12,997 bases of DNA from CAZADA01 sp964483775 (lineage in GTDB: Bacteria > Pseudomonadota > Alphaproteobacteria > Caulobacterales > Maricaulaceae), in NCBI GenBank assembly GCA_964483775.1, contig CAZADA010000081.1, positions 1 through 12,997 on the forward strand, in the 5' to 3' direction. This document shows, in pieces, positions 1-6,612 of this stretch (within the stretch, counting starts at the first letter, position 1; every line of letters starts with the position of its first letter). The notes beneath the pieces are model-generated. The model was given only the letters and a program-made list of their open reading frames with translations, searched no databases and had not been told where the DNA came from. The translations under genes were made by a program, and so were the position numbers.

Positions 1-215
1 TTGCGACCTTGCTCGACCATATCGGCGGCGCTCAGGGTCACCACCTCAGCCGAGACGTCGCCGTCGACCAGCGCGCAGATCTCGCCGATCACTTCGGCAA
101 AGGCCCGGCCGCTCTTCTTGATCAAGGATGGGTTGGTCGTCACCCCATCGATCAAGCCGGTCTCGGCAAGCTCGCGGATGTCGTCTGTGTCAGCGGTATC
201 GACGAAGAACTTCAT
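1..215 (-). CDS. tal: Transaldolase, small (TalC/FSA-like) type, partial
   Basis: This is the N-terminal 71 codons of a transaldolase; the gene runs off the left edge. Transaldolases move a dihydroxyacetone unit between sugar phosphates in the cytoplasmic non-oxidative pentose phosphate pathway, producing erythrose 4-phosphate and fructose 6-phosphate. The protein opens with MKFFVDTADTDDIREL, and the signature DGVTTNPSLI follows at about residues 24-33; both are typical of the compact family of about 215-220 residues that includes fructose-6-phosphate aldolase. The start at 215 has a purine-rich AAAGGGA site (complement of 225-231) nine bases upstream. The catalytic lysine lies beyond the edge, so transaldolase and F6P aldolase cannot be told apart here. 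The upstream neighbour on the same strand is tRNA-Val, about 370 bases away, so the gene probably has its own promoter. Confidence 0.9.
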   Translation of the reverse strand, partial: MKFFVDTADTDDIRELAETGLIDGVTTNPSLIKKSGRAFAEVIGEICALVDGDVSAEVVTLSAADMVEQGR

Positions 216-481
216 AGCGCATGGTCCCTTTATCGGATGGTGCGAGACGCCACGGTCTCCAAGCGTTCTTGCCGCCCGGAGGTGTGCGTGGGGTTGAGGC
301 CCAGTCTTTTCGCGTTATCCGCGATGTTGGCCAAGCTTGCGCTGTCAGACAACATCCGCGCACCGCACGCCACGTTCCAGGCGCGGCAACGCCGAGCTTT
401 TGTGATCGCTAGCGCGCCATCATCGATCGCGTGAGCCGCCGCCAACACTTGGCGCTCCAACAGGCGTCAGGTTCACCCATG

Positions 482-496
482 TCGGGATTTGCCCGA
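482..496. repeat. Small hairpin TCGGG/CCCGA
   Basis: A perfect 5-bp inverted repeat (TCGGG at 482-486, CCCGA at 492-496) with a five-base loop. It lies about 90 bases downstream of the tRNA on its transcribed strand. It could be part of a processing or termination region, but it has no T-run and may be chance in GC-rich DNA. Confidence 0.3.
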
Positions 497-519
497 TGCT
501 TCTGGGTCGTTCTGGGTCA

Positions 520-538
520 GTTGGGGCGCCGCCCCGAC
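520..538. terminator. GC-rich hairpin downstream of tRNA-Val
   Basis: An 8-bp stem (520-527 with 531-538, including one T-G wobble pair) closes on a three-base loop, with core GGGGC/GCCCC. It lies 47 bases beyond the tRNA 3' end on the tRNA's strand and is the strongest hairpin in the tRNA-tal interval. No T-run follows on either strand. It may stop or trim the tRNA transcript, or be a 5' leader structure of tal. Confidence 0.35.
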
Positions 539-584
539 CGTATGGCGAGAGCGCTAGATTCGTTGTGATTCAAGGAAAAAGTGA

Positions 585-659
585 TGGTGGGCGATGCTGG
601 GATTGAACCAGCGACCCCTGCCGTGTGAAGGCAGTGCTCTCCCGCTGAGCTAATCGCCC
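585..659 (-). tRNA. tRNA-Val, anticodon CAC
   Basis: A complete 75-nt cloverleaf reads on the minus strand. The 7-bp acceptor stem pairs 653-659 with 589-595. The D arm is GCTC-loop-GAGC. The anticodon stem pairs CTGCC with GGCAG (630-634 with 618-622) around the loop TTCACAC, placing anticodon CAC at 625-627, which reads the valine codon GTG. The T arm has GGTTCAATCCC, and the 3' CCA is encoded at 585-587. There is no variable-arm insertion or mismatch that would suggest a pseudogene. It stands alone here rather than in a tRNA cluster. Confidence 0.97.
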
Positions 660-695
660 ATCCTGTCGGCGCCAAGCCGCCAGCCAAGTCAATCT

Positions 696-724
696 GCGTA
701 CGGTCGCAAGGACCGATTTGTCAA
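696..724 (-). promoter_or_regulatory. Candidate promoter for tRNA-Val
   Basis: On the minus strand a perfect -35 box TTGACA (complement of 719-724) is followed after 17 bases by GTACGC (complement of 696-701). The -10 match to TATAAT is poor, but alphaproteobacterial housekeeping -10 boxes are often weak. Transcription would start near 688, giving a leader of about 30 bases before the tRNA. The -35 box is the solid part of this call. Confidence 0.45.
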
Positions 725-995
725 TGCAAAGAACGCCGCGCGCGCAAGGACTGAAGCGCTCCCAGCCCGTTTGGCGACGGACGCACATTCCGTTGAACGC
801 CAGCGGCAAACATTTCAAAAATCACAATCAATCCGTAAATTGGCGCTTTGCCTTATTCTTGCCGCAATGGGATCGTCCCCAGAGAGTCTCGCTAACGAAC
901 GTGCGACCCGGCGCGTGAGACGCTGGTCGTTGGCGCAGACATTGCAAGTGTCGCCTTGGCCGCGCCCACAACCAAGCGGCCGCCTCAAGCAGTAT

Positions 996-1002
996 GGAGG
1001 AG
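996..1002 (+). promoter_or_regulatory. Ribosome binding site deciding the start at 1006
   Basis: GGAGGAG lies just before ATG 1006, with five bases between its GGAGG core and the start codon. An in-frame ATG at 994 overlaps this site and has no ribosome binding site of its own, so 1006 is the better start. Confidence 0.6.
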
Positions 1003-1005
1003 CCT

Positions 1006-1251
1006 ATGACGGCGGGGGACTGGTGCACCACGGAAGGCGCAAAACGCCTGGCGGTGAAAATTCAAGGGTACTGGCACGAGCGCGGGTACGACGTCGACAT
1101 CAAGCTGGTCGAGGCAGGCTTCCTGCCGGCGATGCGCTCGGCGCGTACGGATGTGCGCTCAGACATGGTGAATGGCATGCCGCGGCGGCTGTCGAACGAT
1201 GCGCAGACACGGCCAATTGTGCGGCGCAACAGCCAGCAGCCGCAGACCTAA
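1006..1251 (+). CDS. Small conserved-looking protein of unknown function
   Basis: The product is 81 residues with no signal peptide or membrane segment, so it is probably cytoplasmic. The N-terminal 60 residues look well ordered: MTAGDWCTTEGAKRLAVKI, then a YWHERGYDVDIKLVEAG stretch, then VRSDMVNGMPR. From memory this resembles short uncharacterised alphaproteobacterial proteins ending in a similar R-S-D-M-(V/I)-N-G-(L/M)-P-R segment; I could not check it. The last 20 residues are polar and look unstructured. A strong ribosome binding site at 996-1002 supports translation. The gene is convergent with gph, 37 bases apart, and isolated from other plus-strand genes, so it is probably transcribed alone. 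No function can be assigned. Confidence 0.65.
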   Translation: MTAGDWCTTEGAKRLAVKIQGYWHERGYDVDIKLVEAGFLPAMRSARTDVRSDMVNGMPRRLSNDAQTRPIVRRNSQQPQT

Positions 1252-1282
1252 TCACGTCGTTTTTGTGCGCCTTGCCGTGCCA

Positions 1283-1299
1283 AGTCGGTCAGGCCGACT
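1283..1299. terminator. Inverted repeat at the convergent end with gph
   Basis: AGTCGG (1283-1288) and CCGACT (1294-1299) form a perfect 6-bp stem with a five-base loop that contains the gph stop codon. It sits where two convergent genes end and could act in both directions. No T-run follows on either strand, so it is not a classical intrinsic terminator. Confidence 0.35.
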
Positions 1300-2026
1300 G
1301 CGCGCGCTTTGATCCGGGCTTGGCGGGGGGAGTCCAGTGGGTTAGGGCGGCGATGAGGTCGCCAAAACCGTCCAGCACCGCGTCGGCGCCCAGCGTTTCG
1401 ACGGGCGTCTCGCTGTAGCCGTGTCGCATGATCAGCACCGGCGCGCCGGCCTGGCGAGCCGCCGCTACGTCCGTGCCTGAATCGCCCACCATGACTGCGC
1501 GCGTCAGGCCATGTCGGCCCGCGGCTGCGACGAGATGAGCCGCGTCAGGTTTCTTGCGCGGCGCGCGATCGGCGCCAATGACGGTGTCAAACCATGCGGC
1601 AAGCTCGAACGCTTGCAACACAGCATCGGCCAGGACGTCGGGCTTGTTGGTCGCCACACACAGGTGGGCTCCGGCCGATGCGAGCGCGCCGAGCACGTCG
1701 CGCGCGCCGGGAAACACCACGCTCTCGTCGGCGACGCCGGCGGCGTAGTGCTCAAGGAACTGGAGACGCAACGCTTCGACCTCCGGCTCGGGCAAGCCCG
1801 CCCCCTGGCTGGCGAGCGCGCGCAGGATCAACGCACGCGATCCCCGCCCGACCATGGCTCTCACATCGTCGAGTGATGTCGGCGGAAACCCGCGTGACGC
1901 CATGGTGGCGTTGAGCGCGCGCACCAAGTCCGGCGCGGTGTCCACCAACGTCCCATCAAGATCAAAAATCACCACTGAGCCTTTGAGAAGAGCGTTGTCG
2001 CCCGTTCTCGCACTTGCCTTCGCCAT
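1289..2026 (-). CDS. gph: Phosphoglycolate phosphatase, HAD superfamily
   Basis: This 245-residue protein is a haloacid dehalogenase-type phosphatase of the Gph group, which removes 2-phosphoglycolate, for example that arising from repair of oxidised DNA ends. Motif I is FDLDGTLVDT (nucleophile Asp22, general acid Asp24), motif II is the threonine of VATNKPD, motif III is the lysine in RKKPDA, and motif IV is GDSGTD. The helical cap lies between motifs I and II (roughly residues 35-100). The start at 2026 has an AGGGA-type site seven bases upstream and no better downstream alternative. The gene is divergent from glmU across only 50 bases, so the two upstream regions overlap. HAD specificity is hard to read from sequence; another small phosphate monoester is possible. 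Confidence 0.87.
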   Translation of the reverse strand: MAKASARTGDNALLKGSVVIFDLDGTLVDTAPDLVRALNATMASRGFPPTSLDDVRAMVGRGSRALILRALASQGAGLPEPEVEALRLQFLEHYAAGVADESVVFPGARDVLGALASAGAHLCVATNKPDVLADAVLQAFELAAWFDTVIGADRAPRKKPDAAHLVAAAGRHGLTRAVMVGDSGTDVAAARQAGAPVLIMRHGYSETPVETLGADAVLDGFGDLIAALTHWTPPAKPGSKRAQSA

Positions 2027-2064
2027 ACGTTATCCCTGAAAAGGTGGAAACGGAGAGTTGGACC

Positions 2065-2071
2065 GGAAGGA
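2065..2071 (+). promoter_or_regulatory. Ribosome binding site of glmU
   Basis: GGAAGGA lies five bases before ATG 2077. It decides against the longer in-frame start at 2014, which would overlap the 5' end of gph and add 21 residues before the conserved LAAGQGTRM motif. Confidence 0.6.
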
Positions 2072-2076
2072 CAAGT

Positions 2077-3465
2077 ATGGCCCAGTCACGCGCCGCCGTC
2101 ATCCTGGCCGCAGGGCAAGGCACGCGCATGCGCTCGACCCAGTCAAAGGTTCTGCACTCTGTGGGCGGTCGCAGCATGTTGGCGTGGACCATTGAGACCG
2201 CGCGCCAAGCCGGTGTCGACGCCGCTGTCGCCGTGTATGGCGCACACAGCCCCGCGGTGGCTGACCGAGCAAGCGAGCTTGGCGCGGCCGTCGCGTTGCA
2301 AGACCCTCCGCTGGGCACCGGTCACGCCGTGTTGGCGGCGCGCGAGGCGATTGCGGCGCTTCAGCCCGCACCAGCCATCACATGCGTGCTCTATGCCGAC
2401 ACGCCGTTGATCCAGCCCGAGACGGTGGCCAGCCTCTGCGCGCTCGTCGAAGCGAGGGGCGGCGTCGCGGTGCTCGGTTTTGAGCCCGATGACGCGGGCG
2501 GCTATGGGCGGTTGATCCTCGAGCCGAACGGGGAGCTGGCGCGCATTGTGGAGGCCAAGGACGCCACGCCTGACGAGCTGGCCGTGCGGCTGTGCAATTC
2601 CGGCGTGCTTGCTGCGCCGACACAGATGTTGTTCGATCTGTTGGCCCAGGTGACGAACGACAACGCTAAGGGCGAGTACTACCTTACGGACATTGTGGCC
2701 CTGGCCCGTGCCGCAGGACAGCCCGCCCATGTCCAGCACGCCGATGCGCGCGAGGTGCTTGGCGTCAATGATCGCGTCGATCTTGCCCGCGCCGAAGCGG
2801 CGTTCCAAGAGCGCAAGAGGGCGCAGGTCTTAAACGCCGGCGTGACCCTGATCGACCCGGCCAGTGTGTACTTTGCCGCCGATACCGACATCGCGGCCGA
2901 TGTCGTGGTCGAACCCCATGTGGTGTTTGGCCCCGGCGTCACCGTCGAACGCGGCTCGGTGATCAAGAGCTTCTCCCATTTGGAAGGCGCGCACATTGGG
3001 GTGGACGCCCAGATCGGCCCGCATGCGCGCCTGCGCCCTGGCGCCAAGATCGGCGAGGCGGCCAAGGTCGGCAATTTCGTTGAAATCAAGAAAACCCGGC
3101 TCGGCGCCGGCGCCAAAGCGTCCCACCTGACCTATCTGGGCGATGCTGACATTGGCGAGGGCGCGAACATTGGCGCAGGGACCATCACCTGCAACTATGA
3201 CGGCCGGACCAAAGCGCGCACGGTCATCGAACCCGGCGTGTTCATCGGCTCCAACGCCGCGCTCGTCGCACCCGTGCGGATCGGGGCGGGCGCGTTTGTT
3301 GCTGCGGGATCTGTGATCACCGATGATGTGCCGCCTGGCGCCTTGGCGCTTGCCCGGGGCCGGCAAACCGTGAAACTCGACTGGCCGTCACAACGCACAC
3401 AAACGCCGTCAGATCCAAACCCGCCAACAGCGCCCACGCCCGCCAAGACGAACTCTGAACCATGA
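2077..3465 (+). CDS. glmU: Bifunctional UDP-GlcNAc synthesis enzyme GlmU
   Basis: GlmU carries out the last two steps to UDP-GlcNAc in the cytoplasm: acetylation of glucosamine 1-phosphate, then uridylyl transfer. The product feeds peptidoglycan and lipid A. The protein has 462 residues, close to the E. coli length. The N-terminal uridyltransferase half shows LAAGQGTRM (residues 10-18, catalytic Arg17), Lys24, PLGTGHAV and YADTPL. From about residue 250 the left-handed beta-helix of hexapeptide repeats begins, with GNFVEIKK, HLTYLGD (catalytic His) and GAGTITCNYDG, all typical of the acetyltransferase. The C-terminus adds a short Pro/Thr/Asn-rich tail that looks disordered. The stop codon overlaps the rpiA start (ATGA), so the two are probably co-transcribed and translationally coupled. 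Confidence 0.97.
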   Translation: MAQSRAAVILAAGQGTRMRSTQSKVLHSVGGRSMLAWTIETARQAGVDAAVAVYGAHSPAVADRASELGAAVALQDPPLGTGHAVLAAREAIAALQPAPAITCVLYADTPLIQPETVASLCALVEARGGVAVLGFEPDDAGGYGRLILEPNGELARIVEAKDATPDELAVRLCNSGVLAAPTQMLFDLLAQVTNDNAKGEYYLTDIVALARAAGQPAHVQHADAREVLGVNDRVDLARAEAAFQERKRAQVLNAGVTLIDPASVYFAADTDIAADVVVEPHVVFGPGVTVERGSVIKSFSHLEGAHIGVDAQIGPHARLRPGAKIGEAAKVGNFVEIKKTRLGAGAKASHLTYLGDADIGEGANIGAGTITCNYDGRTKARTVIEPGVFIGSNAALVAPVRIGAGAFVAAGSVITDDVPPGALALARGRQTVKLDWPSQRTQTPSDPNPPTAPTPAKTNSEP

Positions 3466-4178
3466 CCATGCTGCTCGATCCTGTGGAACAAGCCAAAACC
3501 AATGCAGCCCTTGAAGCTCTAGCATTCGTGGAGGATGGCATGACGCTGGGGCTCGGCACGGGCTCCACGGCGGAGATCTTCATCGAATTGTTGGGCGTGC
3601 GTATGAGCGAAACCGATCTGTCGGTGCGCGGCGTGCCCACCTCCGTGCGCACCGTTGAAGCGGCGGAGGCGGCGGGCGTGCCGTTGTGCGACATCGAAAC
3701 AGTCAGCTGCATTGACTTGGCCGTCGACGGCGCAGACGAGGTCGACCCGCTGTTTTCCCTGGTCAAAGGCGGCGGCGGCGCCCTTTTGCGCGAGAAGATC
3801 ATCGCCAACGCGGCCGACCATTTCTTGGTCGTGGTCCACAACGACAAAATGGTCAAATCCCTTGGCGCGTTTCCGCTTCCTGTGGAGGTCGATCGGTTTG
3901 GGTTCACGATCACCGCAAAGAAGGTCTTAGAGGCGCTCGTGTCAGCCGGTTGCCCGACGCCCCATATCGACGTGCGTCGCGGGGCGGGCGCGGCGCCATT
4001 TGTTACCGACGGCGGCCACTACATCCTCGATTGCGTCATCGGGCGCATTCCCGATCCGGAGCGCGCGGCCGCCTACCTTGCGCGCGTGCCCGGTGTGGTG
4101 GAGCATGGGCTCTTCATCGGCCAGGCGCGTACGGTCATTGTGGGGCGTGAGGAACGCGCCGACGTCTTGGAACGCTAG
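3462..4178 (+). CDS. rpiA: Ribose-5-phosphate isomerase A
   Basis: RpiA interconverts ribulose 5-phosphate and ribose 5-phosphate in the pentose phosphate pathway. The 238-residue length fits the family. Visible motifs are GLGTGST (30-36, phosphate loop), VDGADEVD (88-95), and KGGGGALLREK (102-112) with Glu111 as the expected catalytic base. Further along are PVEV, FVTDGGHYILD and VVEHGLF near the C-terminus. The start at 3462 overlaps the glmU stop; a second ATG two codons later is equally possible. Neither has a recognisable Shine-Dalgarno site, because the sequence before them is the end of glmU, so expression probably depends on coupling to glmU translation. The gor gene follows 25 bases downstream on the same strand. 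Confidence 0.96.
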   Translation: MTMLLDPVEQAKTNAALEALAFVEDGMTLGLGTGSTAEIFIELLGVRMSETDLSVRGVPTSVRTVEAAEAAGVPLCDIETVSCIDLAVDGADEVDPLFSLVKGGGGALLREKIIANAADHFLVVVHNDKMVKSLGAFPLPVEVDRFGFTITAKKVLEALVSAGCPTPHIDVRRGAGAAPFVTDGGHYILDCVIGRIPDPERAAAYLARVPGVVEHGLFIGQARTVIVGREERADVLER

Positions 4179-4203
4179 GCGATCGCCAGTCTCGGAGGGC
4201 AGT

Positions 4204-5601
4204 ATGACCGCGTTTGACTACGATCTGTTTGTCATTGGCGCGGGCTCGGGCGGTATCCGTGCGGCGCGCGTGGCCTCAGGAGCGTATGACGCCAAAGTGG
4301 CCATCGCCGAGGAGTATCGCGTCGGGGGAACCTGCCAGATCCGCGGCTGCGTGCCCAAAAAGTTCCTGGTTTACGCCTCTGAGTACGGACAAGCGTTTCA
4401 TCACGCCAAGGGCTATGGCTGGGATTTGGACGAGCCCACACTGAACTGGGAACGACTGATCGCCAACAAGGACGCCGAGGTGGATCGCATTTCCGCCATC
4501 GCCTGGAAGCTGTTGGAAAACGCCGGTGTCGAGGTTTTGGAAGACCGCGCCGTCCTTGAAGGGCCCAACACGTTGCGTTTGGTCAAAACAGGCGAGACCG
4601 TCACCGCAAAGACCATCTTGGTGGCGACAGGCGCGACGCCGTATCGCCCGTTGGAGCTGGAGGGCCAGGAGCACGCCGTTACGTCCAACGAGGCCTTCCA
4701 CCTCGAGCGCGCGCCCGAACACGTGATCATCGCAGGCGGCGGCTATATTGCGTGCGAGTTTGCAGGGATCTTCAACGGTCTTGGGGCGGACACGTGTTTG
4801 CTCTATCGCGGCGACACGGTGTTGCGCGGCTTTGACATGGACGTGCGCACGGCGATCCACGCCGAGCTCAAGCGCGCGGGCATTCGCGTCATCACACACG
4901 CCGTGTTTGAGCGCATCGAGCAGCTTGGCGAGCGGCGCTACCTTTGCCATTTGACCAACAAGGCCAAAATCGAAGTCGACACGGTGATGTTCGCCATCGG
5001 GCGCACGCCCAACACGCAGGGATTGGGCCTCGAAACCGCGGGTGTCGAGCTGAGCGACAAGGGCGCGATCATCGTCGATGACTACTCGCGCACCAACGTT
5101 GAAAGCGTTTACGCCGTGGGCGACGTCACCGACCGCTTGCAGCTCACCCCCGTCGCCATCCGCGAAGGGCAGGCCTTCGCCCATACCGTTTTTGGAGAGA
5201 AACCGACCCGCTTCGATCACGAGAATGTCGCATCAGCGATTTTCACCCAGCCCCCGGCTGGCTCGGTGGGTCTGAGCGAGAGTGAGGCCCGAAAGCGGTT
5301 TGGCGCGGACGCTGTCGACATTTACCGCACTGATTTTCGCGCGATGAAGCATATGCTGACCGGCGACGAACAAAGGGTGATGATGAAGCTGGTGGTCAGT
5401 CGCGAGGACGACGTGGTCCGAGGCTGCCACATCGTAGGCGAAGAGGCCGGAGAGATCATCCAGGTCGCCGCCATCGCCGTCAAAGCTGGGCTCACCAAGA
5501 CCGCGTGGGATGAGACCTGCGCGGTCCACCCCACAATCGCCGAAGAGCTGGTTTTGATGCGCGAACCGGTCCGTGCGCCCGAATTGAAGGCGGCTGAGTA
5601 G
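4204..5601 (+). CDS. gor: Glutathione-disulfide reductase
   Basis: Gor reduces oxidised glutathione with NADPH through bound FAD, in the cytoplasm. The 465-residue protein has the FAD-binding GAGSGG (12-17) and the redox-active disulfide in GGTCQIRGCVPKK (Cys44 and Cys49). The second Rossmann motif is GGGYIACE (178-185), and Arg202 and Arg208 in the YRGDTVLRG stretch match the pair that reads the NADPH 2'-phosphate in E. coli Gor. The dimerisation domain ends with HPTIAEE, in which His442 is the expected catalytic base. These features separate it from lipoamide dehydrogenase and mercuric reductase. A GGAGGG site at 4194-4199 supports the start. It follows rpiA closely and probably ends the glmU-rpiA-gor unit; the next gene converges 24 bases away. 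Confidence 0.95.
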   Translation: MTAFDYDLFVIGAGSGGIRAARVASGAYDAKVAIAEEYRVGGTCQIRGCVPKKFLVYASEYGQAFHHAKGYGWDLDEPTLNWERLIANKDAEVDRISAIAWKLLENAGVEVLEDRAVLEGPNTLRLVKTGETVTAKTILVATGATPYRPLELEGQEHAVTSNEAFHLERAPEHVIIAGGGYIACEFAGIFNGLGADTCLLYRGDTVLRGFDMDVRTAIHAELKRAGIRVITHAVFERIEQLGERRYLCHLTNKAKIEVDTVMFAIGRTPNTQGLGLETAGVELSDKGAIIVDDYSRTNVESVYAVGDVTDRLQLTPVAIREGQAFAHTVFGEKPTRFDHENVASAIFTQPPAGSVGLSESEARKRFGADAVDIYRTDFRAMKHMLTGDEQRVMMKLVVSREDDVVRGCHIVGEEAGEIIQVAAIAVKAGLTKTAWDETCAVHPTIAEELVLMREPVRAPELKAAE

Positions 5602-5611
5602 GTCTGAACGC

Positions 5612-5638
5612 GCCGGTGCGGCTCGCTATCCCACCGGC
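5612..5638. terminator. Inverted repeat at the convergent gor end
   Basis: GCCGGTG (5612-5618) and CACCGGC (5632-5638) are perfect 7-bp arms with a 13-base loop. They span the stop codon and last codons of the minus-strand lipoprotein gene, and start 11 bases after the gor stop. No T-run follows. It may end transcription from both sides, but the evidence is only its structure and position. Confidence 0.35.
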
Positions 5639-6564
5639 CCGAGGTCTTGGACGCAAATGTTCGCCCGGGTCAGCCATGGACCCTTGTCATCCGAGCGCCA
5701 TTTCAGCCAGCCCTCGGCCACGCGTGTCTCGACCTCAACGGGCGCGCCGGCCAGACCGGAGGCTTGCGGGCCGCCGAGCAGCAATTCTGAACCCGAGGCG
5801 TCTGATCGCGGCGCGCAGCGCGGCGGTGTGAAGACACGCACGCGCATCCAGTCACCCGAGATTTGTTCGGCCTGGACATCGTAGTCGCGCCCGGTGATGC
5901 GTCGAACCAAATTGGATTCAATGCCCGGCCCGTTGCGCACGTTGTAAACGAGCTCTTCATCACGAAACACAAGGCCCCCCGCGCCGATGAACGCGGACGA
6001 CCACGGCACATAGGTCAACCCCGCCTGACGGGCGAGTTCCGTCGTGGTCCAGCCCACACCGCCGCGAATGTCATCGGGCTCGCCCCAACGCAGCTCCAAC
6101 CAGCCCCCACGGCGCTCTTGCAGCACGATGAGGGCCTGGTCGCCCTCCAAAAGGCGCAACCAGGAACCGGGCCGCGGCGGCGGCGCGATATCTTGGAACA
6201 TGTCGTAGCCGCGCCCCTCAATCAGCCACCCCCAATGGTCATCGCGCGGCCCGCCCATCAGCGGCAATTGGATCGCGCTCAAGTTGCGGCCAGGAGCCGT
6301 CAGATAGCCCACGCCCCAGTCTTCGTCGGGCCCGCGAACCGAATAGCTGACCCCGCCGAGGAGGGCGTCCTCACCAGCACTTTCGACTGGGGGGAGAGCC
6401 GCCGGCGGTGGTGTGATCATGGGCGCCCCGCCAATGACCGTCCGTCCGCGCTCCAGCACGGATCCGCAACCGGCGGCACCCATGAACACAAGTGCGAGAA
6501 CGCACGTGGCCGCCCGCCGCCATCGCGCCGACGTGTCTGACGTTGTCCGGGCTACTTCCAGCAT
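5626..6564 (-). CDS. Predicted lipoprotein with SH3-like segments
   Basis: The 312-residue product starts with an arginine-rich n-region and a hydrophobic segment ending in GAAGC, giving a likely lipidated Cys33; the residue at -3 is Ala rather than the usual Leu, so the lipobox is imperfect. A Pro-rich linker follows. The clearest domain, at about residues 205-242, has YNVRNGPGIESNLVRRI followed by a GDWMRVRV strand, the bacterial SH3 pattern. Two further stretches look like degenerate SH3 ends: one near 130-175 (GGWLELRWG then GVGWTTTEL) and one near 278-306 (EGWLKWRS then PWLTRANIC). Such domains bind cell-wall or protein ligands outside the cytoplasm. A GGGGA site precedes the start. The DUF2799-like gene lies 48 bases upstream on the same strand, so the two may be co-transcribed. 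The ligand is unknown. Confidence 0.75.
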   Translation of the reverse strand: MLEVARTTSDTSARWRRAATCVLALVFMGAAGCGSVLERGRTVIGGAPMITPPPAALPPVESAGEDALLGGVSYSVRGPDEDWGVGYLTAPGRNLSAIQLPLMGGPRDDHWGWLIEGRGYDMFQDIAPPPRPGSWLRLLEGDQALIVLQERRGGWLELRWGEPDDIRGGVGWTTTELARQAGLTYVPWSSAFIGAGGLVFRDEELVYNVRNGPGIESNLVRRITGRDYDVQAEQISGDWMRVRVFTPPRCAPRSDASGSELLLGGPQASGLAGAPVEVETRVAEGWLKWRSDDKGPWLTRANICVQDLGPVG

Positions 6565-6612
6565 AATCGGTCCCCAACGATACCTCGTGGAGAGTTCTTA
6601 GGGCGCCTGGCG

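Larger units (their letters stand above)
216..584. other. Non-coding interval between tRNA-Val and tal
   Basis: I see no convincing gene in these 369 bases. The part nearest tal should hold its promoter and leader. The part nearest the tRNA holds a near-perfect tandem 10-mer (TCTGGGTCGT / TCTGGGTCAG at 501-520) flanked by two hairpins, at 482-496 and 520-538. A minus-strand frame of 76 codons (460-230) ends 15 bases before tal, but its composition resembles no family I know, so I do not call it a gene. Confidence 0.5.
660..1005. other. Intergenic region between tRNA-Val and a small gene
   Basis: These 346 bases hold the upstream control region of the tRNA (minus, roughly 660-730) and the leader of the small plus-strand gene that starts at 1006. 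The central part has a plus-strand frame with a brief hydrophobic, signal-peptide-like run near 835-890. That frame continues as arginine-rich sequence out of phase with the small gene and into the antisense of gph, so I treat it as a shadow. I find nothing else here. Confidence 0.5.

Noticed and set aside
230..460. Minus-strand frame of 76 codons between tRNA-Val and tal
   Set aside because: It ends close to tal and could be read as an upstream gene, but it has no recognisable motif, no clear ribosome binding site, and composition typical of chance frames in GC-rich DNA.
571..584. T-rich stretch after the tRNA as an intrinsic terminator
   Set aside because: Only five consecutive Ts follow the tRNA on its strand, with no hairpin directly before them other than the tRNA itself.
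771..1418. Plus-strand frame of 215 codons with a signal-peptide-like N-terminus
   Set aside because: After the short hydrophobic run it becomes Arg/Ala/Pro-rich, overlaps the better-supported small gene in another frame, and continues antisense into gph.
4000..4203. Extension of gor upstream to 4000 (68 extra codons)
   Set aside because: It would overlap the 3' part of rpiA in another frame; the ribosome binding site at 4194-4199 and the family N-terminus support the start at 4204.
4276..5220. Long minus-strand frame (314 codons) opposite gor
   Set aside because: It is the antisense shadow of gor, whose motifs are complete; it shows no protein family features of its own.
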